This document shows positions 43,063 to 51,415 of a DNA stretch of 64,000 nt, piece by piece. Source of the stretch: Candidatus Pseudomonas phytovorans (GTDB lineage Bacteria; Pseudomonadota; Gammaproteobacteria; Pseudomonadales; Pseudomonadaceae); assembly GCA_029202525.1 (NCBI GenBank), contig CP119325.1, forward strand, positions 3,136,001 to 3,200,000, in the 5' to 3' direction. Every line of letters begins with the position of its first letter. Positions within the stretch are counted from its first letter, which is position 1. The position numbers were made by a program, and so were the translations under genes. The notes beneath the pieces were generated by a model that made no database searches, had not been told where the DNA came from, and was given only the letters and a program-made list of their open reading frames with translations.

Positions 43063-43833
43063 TCAGAAACCAGGGGCTATCTGGCCTTTGTAGCGGGTCA
43101 GGATGAAGTTGCGCACTTCAGGCGAGTTGAGTGCCTGGGCCAGCTTCTGGATACCCGGGTCCTGCAGGTTGTCCGGGCGGGCGACCAGGTACTCCACGTA
43201 CAGGTCCTTGCCTTTTTCCACGATCAGCGCGCTGTTGGTATCGATGCCAGCCTCCAGGGCGTAGTTGGCGAAGACAAAGGCGAGGTCGACCTGTTTCACC
43301 GATCGCGCCAGCATGGCGCCCTCCAGCTCGCGGATTTTCAGGTGGCGAGGGTTGTCGGTGATGTCGCGTTGGGTGGATTGCGGGTTGGCCGGGTCCTTCA
43401 GCTTTAGTAGCCCGGCCTCGGCCAGCAGTACCAACGCACGGCCCGTGTTGACCGGGTCGTTGGGGATGGCGACGCTGGCGCCGTCGGGCAGTTCTGCCAG
43501 GTTCTTGTACTTTGCCGAGTAGGCGCCGAACGGTTCGATGTGTACGCCCACCACCGGCACCAGGTCGGTGTGGCGGGTCTTGTTGAAGTCGTTGAGGAAC
43601 GGCCGGTATTGGTAATAGTTGGCGTCCAGGTTCTTTTGCGCCAGCTGCAGGTTGGGCTGGATGAAGTCGTTGAACACCTTGATGTCCAGGTCGACCCCCT
43701 GCTTGGCCAGGGCCGGTTTGACGAATTCGAGGATTTCCGCGTGCGGCACCGGCGTGGCGCCGACCACCAGATGTTCGGCGGCCTGGGCACTGAAGGCGAG
43801 GAAAGCGGCGAGGGCGGTGAGGGTCTTTTTCAT
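43063..43833 (-). CDS. metQ: Methionine-binding protein MetQ (NlpA family)
   Basis: 256 residues with a cleavable signal peptide (MKKTLTALAAFLAFSAQA) and no lipobox Cys, so it is soluble rather than a lipoprotein. NlpA-family core: LVVGATPVPHAEILEFVKPALAKQGVDLDIKVFNDFIQPN and ANYYQYRPFLNDFN. It binds L- or D-methionine or a related sulfur compound in the periplasm. Middle gene of the operon. Confidence 0.9.
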   Translation of the reverse strand: MKKTLTALAAFLAFSAQAAEHLVVGATPVPHAEILEFVKPALAKQGVDLDIKVFNDFIQPNLQLAQKNLDANYYQYRPFLNDFNKTRHTDLVPVVGVHIEPFGAYSAKYKNLAELPDGASVAIPNDPVNTGRALVLLAEAGLLKLKDPANPQSTQRDITDNPRHLKIRELEGAMLARSVKQVDLAFVFANYALEAGIDTNSALIVEKGKDLYVEYLVARPDNLQDPGIQKLAQALNSPEVRNFILTRYKGQIAPGF

Positions 43834-43859
43834 GATCGGTACCTGAGATGTATAGGGGC

Positions 43860-44525
43860 TCAGCGGCGGGTGAAATGTCTTACCAGGCGGTCACCGCTCA
43901 TCTGCAGGGCCTGCACCAGCAGGATCAGCAGCAGCACGGTGACCACCATCACATCGGTCTGGAAACGTTGGTAGCCGAAGCGGATCGCCAGGTCGCCCAG
44001 GCCGCCGCCGCCGATCACCCCGGCCATGGCGGTGTAGTCGACCAGCACGATGGCGGTGACGGTGACCGCCGCGATCAGCCCGGTGCGTGCTTCAGGCAGC
44101 AGGGTGTAGCGGATGATCTGCGCGATGCTGCCGCCCATGGCCTGGCTGGCCTCGACCAGGCCGCGGTCCACCTCGCGCAGGGCGGTTTCCACCAACCGCG
44201 CGAAGAACGGCGTGCAGCCGACCACCAGCGGCGGAATGGTGCCCTTGACCCCCAGCGAGGTGCCGGTCAGCAGGGTAGTGAGCGGAATCAGCACGATCAG
44301 CAGGATGATGAACGGCAGCGAACGCAGCACGTTGACTACCACCGACAGGGTTCGGTACAGCGGGCCGTGCGCCAGCAACTGGCGCTGCCCGGTGAGGTAA
44401 AGCAGCACGCCCAGGGGCAGGCCGAGCAGCACGGTAAAGCCCAGTGCGGCGCCGAGCATGCTCAGCGTTTCCAGGCAGGCCTGGGCAATCTCCGCCCAGT
44501 CGACGTTGGCCAGCAGATCGTTCAT
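43860..44525 (-). CDS. metI: Methionine ABC transporter permease MetI
   Basis: 221 residues with five membrane helices and the permease EAA loop (EASQAMGGSIAQIIRYTLLPEA), typical of MetI. First gene of the metIQN operon. Directly upstream lies a relic of an acyl-CoA dehydrogenase-like gene, hinting that this transporter once adjoined sulfur-compound catabolism genes (sfn/msu type). Confidence 0.9.
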   Translation of the reverse strand: MNDLLANVDWAEIAQACLETLSMLGAALGFTVLLGLPLGVLLYLTGQRQLLAHGPLYRTLSVVVNVLRSLPFIILLIVLIPLTTLLTGTSLGVKGTIPPLVVGCTPFFARLVETALREVDRGLVEASQAMGGSIAQIIRYTLLPEARTGLIAAVTVTAIVLVDYTAMAGVIGGGGLGDLAIRFGYQRFQTDVMVVTVLLLILLVQALQMSGDRLVRHFTRR

Positions 44526-44535
44526 TGGCGTGGCC

Positions 44536-44700
44536 TCAGTTCCAGTCGTGGCGCCGTGGCTTGATGCCGTTCAGTGCCCAGTTGCCGAACAGGTGGTTCC
44601 AGCGCACCTTCGGCGGCGTCGCGAATGATGTGGGCCGCAGGTAAGCGGATTTCGTAAGAGGCAGATTGGTTCAGGTCAGGCATGAGCAGCTCGAATGCAG
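44536..44700 (-). pseudogene. C-terminal relic of an acyl-CoA dehydrogenase-like (SfnB type) gene
   Basis: On the minus strand one frame ends VRWNHLFGNWALNGIKPRR followed by three more residues and a TGA at 44536-44538. This closely resembles the C-terminus of SfnB-like flavin dehydrogenases (RWKYHxxGNxxLNGxxPPRH). A second frame just upstream (YEIRLPAAHIIRDAAE) would join after a one-base shift. No further homology is seen upstream, so only a degraded tail remains. Confidence 0.4.
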
Positions 44701-44974
44701 GCGAATGACCTTGCAATGCAGCTGCTGTGCCAACGTTTTAGTTCAATGGAATCAGGCTTTTAGATGCCTGGGTCGGGCTACTTCTGCCTGAAAACACCGC
44801 CAACTGTTGCTGTGCTGTCGGCGCCGCAACAGCAGCCCCTGTCTGAGCGCGTCTGCTTCGCGAAGGCTTTTCATCACGTTTTGTTATGCCAGGCATCATG
44901 ACAATATATTTATCCTTATCATTATCAGGCCCTAGCATCTGTTGCCCGGCATCGCCCATTTCCATGAGGTCTTG
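44701..44974. other. Intergenic region upstream of the FAH-superfamily gene
   Basis: Together with the relic, about 450 bp separate metI from the next gene. The part from 44701 is less GC-rich and contains no ORF I would support. The one recognisable signal is the hexamer repeat at 44911-44927. Confidence 0.4.
44911..44927 (-). promoter_or_regulatory. Fur-like hexamer repeat
   Basis: On the minus strand GATAAT-GATAAG-GATAA(A): three adjacent NATWAT-type hexamers, the arrangement bound by Fur. It lies about 48-64 bp before the ATG of the FAH-superfamily gene, where it would cover the promoter. The opposite arm of the classic palindrome is poor. Confidence 0.35.
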
Positions 44975-45760
44975 ATGAACAGCTCGCTCTTCGTACCCCA
45001 ACGCACCGCTGCCTTGTTGCTGCAGCATTGGCGCAGCGGTGACCTGCTGACCGAACTGCCTGCCAGCCTCAGGCCCGAGACGTTGAAACAAGGCTATGAC
45101 AACCAGGACCAGTTGTTCGCCGCCGCCGCTGGCCAGCGCGCAGGGTGGAAGCTGGGTGTCGGCAGCCCCGCAGGGATGCGTGCGGCCAATCTGGACCGGC
45201 CGCTGGTTGGCCAACTGGAGGCAAAGCGCTGCCACGCTGATGGCGTGCACATCGAGCTGCCGGCCGTGACACCTGTGACCATCGAATGCGAGATTGCTTT
45301 CGTGCTTGACCGGGATATCCCCCCGCAAGTGGGGCGGGTGCCGGTCAGCGAAGATATCCGCGCTACCTGCGTCACGTTCGAAGTGGTGCGCTCACGCTTC
45401 GTCGACCGCAAGAGCGTCGGCTGGCCAAGCTTCGTGGCGGACAACGTGGGCTTCGAAGCCCTGGTCGTGGGCAACAGCCTCGGGGCAGGCATCGATGTGC
45501 CATTGCTGGCCGACTTGGCCGAGACCACCGAAGTGTACGTAGACGGTGAATTACGGGCGCGTGGGTTGTCTGGCGATGCAGCGACCGACCCGCTGGTGTC
45601 GCTGGCCCACCTTTATGCCCATGCGGCCGACCGGGGCCAGACCTTGAAGGCAGGCGATGTGGTGACCACGGGGGCCATGTGCCAGCCGTTCGACCTGTAT
45701 GAAACAGGCCATCAGGTTAGCGCCAGGTTCCTTGGCCAAGTGCTGTCGTTCACGTTGTAA
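44975..45760 (+). CDS. 2-keto-4-pentenoate hydratase-like protein (FAH superfamily)
   Basis: 261 residues from ATG 44975 (GAGGT six bases upstream). MhpD-like pattern: GWKLGVGSPAG, IECEIAFVLDRDIP (metal-site Glu pair), FEVVRSRFVDRKSVGWPSFVADNVGFEALVVG and VVTTGAMCQPF. Such enzymes hydrate 2-hydroxydienoates from meta-cleavage or decarboxylate related acids. No other pathway genes adjoin, so the substrate is unknown. Its 3' end overlaps the convergent XRE gene by 11 bases. Confidence 0.85.
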   Translation: MNSSLFVPQRTAALLLQHWRSGDLLTELPASLRPETLKQGYDNQDQLFAAAAGQRAGWKLGVGSPAGMRAANLDRPLVGQLEAKRCHADGVHIELPAVTPVTIECEIAFVLDRDIPPQVGRVPVSEDIRATCVTFEVVRSRFVDRKSVGWPSFVADNVGFEALVVGNSLGAGIDVPLLADLAETTEVYVDGELRARGLSGDAATDPLVSLAHLYAHAADRGQTLKAGDVVTTGAMCQPFDLYETGHQVSARFLGQVLSFTL

Positions 45761-46568
45761 CCGCCGACCATTGATCATGCGCCGCCTCCATCCTCTGCCG
45801 GGTTTGTGGGTCGGCGGGGATCAGGTGCTCGATCCGCAGTGATTCCACCGTGATATCCAGCGGCATTCCGAAGGTGGTGAAGGTCGACAGGAACTTCATC
45901 TCGCCACAGGGGGTGCTCACGCGGGTCAGCAACACGGGCGCGATACCTGCTGCCTGTTGTGGGTTGGCCGGGGCTGGAAGGTTGCGCAAGCGCTCTGCCA
46001 GCGTCGGGTTGCCCACGGCCTCCCTGGATGCACGTTGCCAGGCAACGGCACGAATCTCCTGCGCATTGGCCAGGTGATCGCCCAGGCCGCCAGGGCGGAG
46101 CAGCGTATCCAGAAGGTTGAGGCCAGGCGCCGCCTGGGTGGCAATGCCCACCATCCCCAGCAGCAGCCCGGTACTGGTATTGGCCGCGATGACCTCCCAG
46201 TTGCTGTCGATGACGATTGCAGGTGCAGGGTTGTTCGCCTGCAGGATGTGCTCGATGGCGGCATGCACCAACGCCATTTCAGGCGCGTCCAGCGGCGAGG
46301 CCGCATAGCGGGGCGCGTACCCGGCGGCGATGAACACTTCGTTGCAGTGCTCCAGCGGTACGCCAAGGGCCGAAAGCAGGGCATGCAAGGTGCCAGGGCT
46401 GGCTTTGGCGCGCCCGGTTTCCAGGCAGCTCAGGTGGCGCTGCGATACGCCAGCCAATAGCGAAAGCGCTAGCTGGCTGAGGCCGGCCTGCTGGCGCAAG
46501 TGGCGTAGATGCTGGCCTGCCGATGTGTCCGGCGCAGGGCTTTTGCGATGGAACAGCTGATGACTCAT
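45750..46568 (-). CDS. XRE-family regulator with MmyB-like ligand domain
   Basis: 272 residues from ATG 46568 (AGGA eight bases upstream). N-terminal helix-turn-helix (about 20-75, LRHLRQQAGLSQLALSLLAGVSQRHLSCLETGRAKAS) and a C-terminal PAS-like MmyB ligand-binding domain (about 100-265, IVIDSNWEVIAANTSTGLLLG...). Members often control a neighbouring enzyme gene. Divergent from the DUF/MAPEG pair and convergent with the hydratase gene. Confidence 0.88.
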   Translation of the reverse strand: MSHQLFHRKSPAPDTSAGQHLRHLRQQAGLSQLALSLLAGVSQRHLSCLETGRAKASPGTLHALLSALGVPLEHCNEVFIAAGYAPRYAASPLDAPEMALVHAAIEHILQANNPAPAIVIDSNWEVIAANTSTGLLLGMVGIATQAAPGLNLLDTLLRPGGLGDHLANAQEIRAVAWQRASREAVGNPTLAERLRNLPAPANPQQAAGIAPVLLTRVSTPCGEMKFLSTFTTFGMPLDITVESLRIEHLIPADPQTRQRMEAAHDQWSAVTT

Positions 46569-46672
46569 GCGTTGATCCTGATCGTCCTTGATTGCAGTGT
46601 CCATGACCTTACAGGTCATTGAGCGCAGGCAACCCTATCACTACTGTGCCGGCAAACCCTACCGAGGACATA

Positions 46673-46990
46673 ATGATGGGCTTGCGTATCTGCGCGCTGG
46701 CGTTGCTGGTGCTGTTTTCGTTGTATACCGGCTGGACGATGCTGATTGCCGAGCAGTCGCTGCTAGCGTTCGGGCTACAACTGATGTCCCGGCCTGACAC
46801 CGCACAGGTGGTCATCGATCTGTACCTGATGGCAGGGCTGGCCTGCGTCTGGATGGTAGCGGACAACCGGATGCGAGGACGTGCAGGGATCTCGGTGCTG
46901 CCATACCTGCTGCTGACAGCCGTGTTCATCTCGCTGGGGCCGTTACTGTACCTGGTGAACCGAGGTCCTGCCGGAGGGAATCGGCCATGA
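46673..46990 (+). CDS. Small membrane protein (DUF2834-like)
   Basis: 105 residues from ATG 46673 (GAGGA five bases upstream; ATG 46676 also fits). Three hydrophobic helices (about 3-20, 43-62, 76-96). The layout resembles DUF2834-type proteins; function unknown. Its stop overlaps the MAPEG gene start by four bases, so they are co-translated. Confidence 0.7.
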   Translation: MMGLRICALALLVLFSLYTGWTMLIAEQSLLAFGLQLMSRPDTAQVVIDLYLMAGLACVWMVADNRMRGRAGISVLPYLLLTAVFISLGPLLYLVNRGPAGGNRP

Positions 46991-47412
46991 GCAGTGCTTT
47001 GCAGGTGTACGCGCTGTGCGTGGTTGTGCTGTTCCTGAAGATGTTACTGATCTCCTGTTATCAGGGCTGTTACCGCTTGCGCTTACTGGCCTTCACCAAC
47101 CCAGAGGATGCAGCGGTGTTCAACCGCGCTGCCCAGGCCGTGGAGCGACCGCAGGTGTTGCGTGCTGCCAAGGCATGGACCAACGACCTGGAAAATATTC
47201 CAGCGTTCTTTGCCCTCGGCGGGCTGGCGATTGCCCTGGAAGCAGCTGTGCAGCCAACCCAATTGCTGAGCGTTGCGTTCACCCTCGCCAGGGTCCTGCA
47301 TACGCTGGCCTATCTGCGGTGCATGCAGCCATGGAGAACGGTGTTCTATGGCATCGGGGTTATTTGCCTGTTGGGCTTTTGCGCACTTGTCACGGCGCGA
47401 ATTGCCGGCTGA
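46987..47412 (+). CDS. MAPEG-family membrane protein
   Basis: 141 residues with four membrane helices and the MAPEG signature (NRAAQAVERPQVLRAAKAWTNDLENIPAFFALGGLAI). The family includes microsomal glutathione transferases and prostaglandin E synthase; bacterial members are mostly uncharacterised and may conjugate glutathione to hydrophobic compounds. Coupled to the preceding small membrane protein, possibly under the divergent XRE regulator. Confidence 0.87.
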   Translation: MSSALQVYALCVVVLFLKMLLISCYQGCYRLRLLAFTNPEDAAVFNRAAQAVERPQVLRAAKAWTNDLENIPAFFALGGLAIALEAAVQPTQLLSVAFTLARVLHTLAYLRCMQPWRTVFYGIGVICLLGFCALVTARIAG

Positions 47413-47490
47413 ACCAAAATATTGCATGAGTCATCTTGATGCTTTCTCTTAACGGTACTAATACTTAAGCACTGCCGAAGAGGGATGGTC

Positions 47491-47718
47491 ATGCAGACGC
47501 GCTTCGTTGTGATCCCTGCTGTGCCGCTGAAGAAAGAAATCTATCCTCGCCGTCTTGGCTTTCCCGCCGAGCTGGTGGCGGGCTATGACATTTACGACAC
47601 CCAGGAAAAGTTGCGCCTGAGCCTCAATTACCCGACCCGTGCAGAAGCTGAATACCAATGTGCATCGCGCAACAGTTGCCGGGATGCTGGCGAAGCGGGT
47701 ATTGCAGGCAATGGTTGA
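47491..47718 (+). CDS. Small hypothetical protein
   Basis: 75 residues from ATG 47491 (GAGGG six bases upstream; ATG 47485 overlaps that site). Mixed polar sequence with no signal peptide (MQTRFVVIPAVPLKKEIYPRR...). No family recognised. The last third is rich in Cys, Arg, Ala and Gly and looks like readthrough into non-conserved sequence, so the true 3' end may have shifted by mutation. Confidence 0.5.
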   Translation: MQTRFVVIPAVPLKKEIYPRRLGFPAELVAGYDIYDTQEKLRLSLNYPTRAEAEYQCASRNSCRDAGEAGIAGNG

Positions 47719-47834
47719 GAGCTGCGAAATACGCAGCGCGCTGTCAGCGGTCATCCAATCGACACATTGAGCCTTTAGGGTTGAGGCAGGCGCCATTGCA
47801 GGCTCCAGTCCAGCTAGTCGAACCGGGATGACGC

Positions 47835-48224
47835 ATGAAGGCAATGGACAGCGCTACAGCCAGGCGCAAAGGCATCAAGCTGCGTGCCACGGTGATTTAC
47901 CGCAAGGACGGCCAGGTTCTGTTCGTGCGCAAGCGCAACGCCAAGTGGAACCTGCCGGGCGGCAGGGTAGAGCCGGATGAAACGCCGCTGCAGGCGGCGC
48001 GGCGAGAGATGGCAGAAGAAACAGGCCTGGCCTTCGATGAGCTGCGCTTTGTGAGTGAGTACCGCGAGGAACGGGTCATTCATTACCTTTTTGAAGCCCG
48101 TAAAGCAGCAGACAAACCGCGCCCCTTGAACGAAATCGACGCTTGCCGCTGGATCAAGCCACGGCAGGTGGCCAAGCGCCGGGTGAGGCGCCCGATCAAG
48201 ACCTTGCTCCGGCGCTGTGCATGA
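47835..48224 (+). CDS. NUDIX hydrolase
   Basis: 129 residues with a complete Nudix box at about 43-65 (GRVEPDETPLQAARREMAEET, G-x5-E-x7-RE-x2-EE-x-G). It hydrolyses a nucleoside diphosphate linked to another group; which one is unknown. The C-terminus is basic. Convergent with ppk2, 21 bp apart. Confidence 0.88.
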   Translation: MKAMDSATARRKGIKLRATVIYRKDGQVLFVRKRNAKWNLPGGRVEPDETPLQAARREMAEETGLAFDELRFVSEYREERVIHYLFEARKAADKPRPLNEIDACRWIKPRQVAKRRVRRPIKTLLRRCA

Positions 48225-48245
48225 CCACAGCGCCCAGAGCAGGTA

Positions 48246-49163
48246 TCAATAAACCTGCGGCACTATGATTTGCATCGGCGTCGGGTTGCGGATGTAGTCT
48301 TCCTTCCTGACCCGTTGCGGCAGCTCGATCATCGGCACTTCCACCTCTTCATAAGGCATTTGCCCAAGCAGATGGTGGATACAGTTGAGCCTGGCCTTCT
48401 TCTTGTCGTCGGCCTGCACCACCCACCAGGGCGCCTCGGCAATATGGGTGCGCTCCAGCATGATTTCCTTGGCCTTGGTATAGGCCTCCCAACGCCGACG
48501 CGACTCCAGGTCCATGGGGCTGAGCTTCCATTGCTTGAGCGGGTCGTGCACGCGGCTGAGAAAGCGCAGGTGCTGCTCCTGGTCGGAAATCGAGAACCAG
48601 TACTTGATCAGCTGAATGCCCGAGCGCGCCAGCATGCGCTCGAACTCCGGCACAGTACGGAAAAACTCCTCGTACTGGTCGTCGTTGCAAAAGCCCATGA
48701 CCTTTTCCACGCCGGCGCGGTTGTACCAGCTGCGGTCGAACAGCACGATCTCGCCGGCTGCCGGCAAATGTGAAACGTAACGCTGGAAGTACCACTGGGT
48801 GCGTTCGCGGTCATTCGGGGCGGGCAGGGCGGCAACCCGGCACACCCTGGGGTTCAGGCGCTGCGTGATGCGCTTGATCACGCCGCCTTTGCCGGCAGCG
48901 TCACGGCCCTCGAACAGGATCACCACTTTGTGGCCCGTCTTGACCACCCAGCTTTGCAGCTTTACCAGTTCGCCTTGCAGGCGGAACAGTTCACGGAAAT
49001 AGGTCCTGCGTGCGGCCTTTTCGCTGCCGTCCTCGACATGTTCGTCGAACAGTGCATTCAGGTCATGGCCGTCTTCGGCCAGTTCCAGCTCCACTTCTTC
49101 GTCGCTGTGGTCGAGCAGTTCACGGTGGATGCGCCTCATCAGGGCGTGTTCTGTAGCGGTCAT
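48246..49163 (-). CDS. ppk2: Polyphosphate kinase 2 (PPK2 class I-like)
   Basis: 305 residues with Walker A GRDAAGKGG (86-94), Walker B-like DRSWYNRAG (143-151) and an Arg/Lys-rich lid segment. PPK2 enzymes move phosphate between polyphosphate and nucleoside diphosphates. The acidic N-terminal 50 residues (DEEVELELAEDGHD) are typical of single-domain members. It is divergent from pstS, sharing a 181-bp region with a Pho box, which suggests common control by phosphate starvation. Confidence 0.92.
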   Translation of the reverse strand: MTATEHALMRRIHRELLDHSDEEVELELAEDGHDLNALFDEHVEDGSEKAARRTYFRELFRLQGELVKLQSWVVKTGHKVVILFEGRDAAGKGGVIKRITQRLNPRVCRVAALPAPNDRERTQWYFQRYVSHLPAAGEIVLFDRSWYNRAGVEKVMGFCNDDQYEEFFRTVPEFERMLARSGIQLIKYWFSISDQEQHLRFLSRVHDPLKQWKLSPMDLESRRRWEAYTKAKEIMLERTHIAEAPWWVVQADDKKKARLNCIHHLLGQMPYEEVEVPMIELPQRVRKEDYIRNPTPMQIIVPQVY

Positions 49164-49281
49164 GGCAAAGGCTCACGTCGGCGGGGGTGGCCAAGTGATA
49201 GCCGCCTTCGGTTACCAGCGCATGACATCAACCTGCCTCAGGGCACCCGCAAAAAGCTCTACCACGGGGGGTGCCATTCAA

Positions 49282-49299
49282 TAGTCACAAAGCTGTAAC
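49282..49299 (+). promoter_or_regulatory. Pho box between ppk2 and pstS
   Basis: Two 7-bp direct repeats TAGTCAC (49282-49288) and CTGTAAC (49293-49299) separated by AAAG match the PhoB half-site CTGTCAC/CTGTAAC at 11-bp pitch. It lies about 45-63 bp before the pstS ATG, where it would replace the -35 region. Confidence 0.65.
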
Positions 49300-49344
49300 A
49301 CAGCTGATGCAAAGTGTGCCGGCCATCACAAGGAGCGCTTTTCG

Positions 49345-50376
49345 ATGATTCGCCTGATGAAGTCTGCTGCACTCGCCGTTGCCGTTTCGCTTTGCGCCAC
49401 TTCCGGGGCCTTCGCCGCGGAAAACGTTCGCCTGACCGGTTCCGGCGCGAGCTTCCCGGCACCCATCTACCTGACCTGGTTCAAGGACTTCAGCAAGAAC
49501 ACTGCTGGCGTTACCGTTGACTACCAGTCCAAGGGTAGCGGCGCTGGCGTTCAGGACTTCCTGAACAAGACCGTCGACTTCGCCGCCAGCGACTCGGCCA
49601 TGAGCGAAGCAGACATCGCCAAGGTCGCCGAAGGCGTACAGCTGCTGCCAATGACCGCCGGTGAAATCGTCCTGGCCTACAACCTGCCAGGCAACCCAAA
49701 GGGCCTGAAGCTGCCGCGCGACGTGTACTCCAACATCTTCCTCGGCAAGATCACCAAGTGGAACGACCCACAGATCGCCAAGGCCAACCCAGGCATGAAA
49801 CTGCCTGAACTGCCGATCACCGTGGTCGTTCGTGCTGACTCCAGCGGCACCAACGCCGTATTCACCAAGCACCTGTCGGCCATCAACGCCGACTTCAAGA
49901 AAGAGCTGGGTGAAGGCAACACCGTCAACTGGCCGGCCACCGACAAGTTCATCAAGTCGCCGAAAAACGACGGCGTGACCGCCACCGTTCGCCAGACCCC
50001 AGGCGCCATCGGCTACATCGAGTACGGCTTCGCCAAGCTGGCCAAGGTCGACTTCGCCGAGCTGGAGAACAAGGCTGGCCAATACGTCGTGCCTACCGCC
50101 GAAAGCGGTGCCGAAGCACTGGCGGCGGTGAAGATGCCGGAAAATCTGGTTGCCACCCTGCCGGACCCGGAAGGTGCCAAGTCCTACCCGATCACTTCCT
50201 ACACCTGGATGATCTTCCGCAAGGACAACGGCAACCCGGAAAAAGCCAAGGCCATGCGTGAGATGGTCGAGTACGGCCTGACCCAAGGCCAGAAGATCGC
50301 CGACTCGATGGGTTACATCCCGCTGCCACCGTCGGTTGTCGACCAGGTGCGCAAAGCGTCTGCCAACATCCAGTAA
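49345..50376 (+). CDS. pstS: Phosphate-binding periplasmic protein PstS
   Basis: 343 residues: signal peptide (about 1-24, cleavage AFA-AE) and phosphate-loop motifs GSGASFPAPIYLTWFKDF (about 31-48), SKGSGAG, SDSAMS and ADSSGTNAVFTKHLS. It delivers phosphate to PstCAB. A hairpin follows the gene, likely to keep PstS more abundant than the permease. In P. putida this would be a second pst copy distinct from the pstSCAB-phoU locus (recollection). Confidence 0.93.
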   Translation: MIRLMKSAALAVAVSLCATSGAFAAENVRLTGSGASFPAPIYLTWFKDFSKNTAGVTVDYQSKGSGAGVQDFLNKTVDFAASDSAMSEADIAKVAEGVQLLPMTAGEIVLAYNLPGNPKGLKLPRDVYSNIFLGKITKWNDPQIAKANPGMKLPELPITVVVRADSSGTNAVFTKHLSAINADFKKELGEGNTVNWPATDKFIKSPKNDGVTATVRQTPGAIGYIEYGFAKLAKVDFAELENKAGQYVVPTAESGAEALAAVKMPENLVATLPDPEGAKSYPITSYTWMIFRKDNGNPEKAKAMREMVEYGLTQGQKIADSMGYIPLPPSVVDQVRKASANIQ

Positions 50377-50388
50377 TACTCAGGCGCT

Positions 50389-50416
50389 CCCGGTATTGGC
50401 ATGAAGCCATACCGGG
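50389..50416 (+). terminator. Attenuator-like hairpin between pstS and pstC
   Basis: CCCGGTATTGGC (50389-50400) can pair with GCCATACCGGG (50406-50416) around a 5-nt loop, about 11 bp with one bulge. No long T-tract follows, so it probably stabilises the pstS transcript or partly ends it. Confidence 0.55.
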
Positions 50417-50446
50417 GGTGTTTGTCCCTAGTCCCGGAACTCGCCC

Positions 50447-51415
50447 ATGAACACACCCTTTGCCATACCGGATAACCCCGATTCCGCGTGCCAGCCACCG
50501 TCTACGAAAGACTTCCTGGTCGATCGCACCTTCCGTGCGCTCGCACGCATCGGTGTGGTGCTGGTGCTGGCGCTGGTTTTTGCGCTGGTCTACGAAGTGG
50601 GCCGCAAGGCACTGCCCGGCATCGAGAAGCACGGCTTTGACGTGATATTCGGTAGCGTCTGGGACGTCAACCAAGGCAAGTACGGTATTCTGCCAGCGAT
50701 CTGGGGCACGCTTTACAGTGCATTCATCGCCCTGTTGATTGCCGGTTTCTTCGGCGTCAGCATGGCCATTTTCCTCACCCAGGATTTCCTTCCGGCCAAG
50801 CTCGCTGCGGTGTTTCGCACCATCGTCGAACTGCTCGCCGCCATCCCCAGCGTGGTCTACGGCCTGTGGGGCATCTATGTGGTCATCCCGGCGATTCGCC
50901 CGCTGACCGCCTGGCTGAACAGCGAGCTGGGCTGGATCCCGTTTTTCGGCACTTCCCTGAGCGGGCCTGGCCTGCTGCCTGCTGCATTGGTACTGGCGAT
51001 CATGATCCTGCCGACCATTGCCGCCGTTTCCCAGGATGCGCTGACCAGCGTACCGATGAAAACCAAGCAGGCTGCCTACGGCATGGGTACTACCCACTGG
51101 GAGGCCATCCTCAAGGTGATGGTGCCATCCGCTGCTACCGGCATCTTTGGTTCGCTGGTGCTGGGCCTGGGCCGTGCGCTCGGTGAAACCATGGCGCTGG
51201 CCATGCTGGTCGGCAACGCCAACACCATTTCGCTTTCCCTGTTCGCCCCGGCCAACACCCTGGCGGCGCTGCTGGCGCTGAACTTCCCGGAGGCCGGCCC
51301 GAACGAGATCGAAGTGCTGATGTACGCGGCACTGGTACTGATGTTCATCACCCTGCTGGTGAACGTGCTCGGCTCGATGATCATGCTCTACGCCCAGCGG
51401 GGTAACAAACAATGA
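50447..51415 (+). CDS. pstC: Phosphate ABC transporter permease PstC
   Basis: 322 residues, a polar N-terminal tail (about 1-30), then six membrane helices with the permease loop (AAYGMGTTHWEAILKVMVPSAATGIFG). Partner of PstA in the inner membrane channel. Its stop overlaps the pstA start by four bases. Confidence 0.92.
   Translation: MNTPFAIPDNPDSACQPPSTKDFLVDRTFRALARIGVVLVLALVFALVYEVGRKALPGIEKHGFDVIFGSVWDVNQGKYGILPAIWGTLYSAFIALLIAGFFGVSMAIFLTQDFLPAKLAAVFRTIVELLAAIPSVVYGLWGIYVVIPAIRPLTAWLNSELGWIPFFGTSLSGPGLLPAALVLAIMILPTIAAVSQDALTSVPMKTKQAAYGMGTTHWEAILKVMVPSAATGIFGSLVLGLGRALGETMALAMLVGNANTISLSLFAPANTLAALLALNFPEAGPNEIEVLMYAALVLMFITLLVNVLGSMIMLYAQRGNKQ

Noticed and set aside
44522..44716. 64-codon minus-strand frame before metI
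   Set aside because: Better explained as a decayed dehydrogenase tail: the recognisable C-terminal sequence is in another frame of the same strand.
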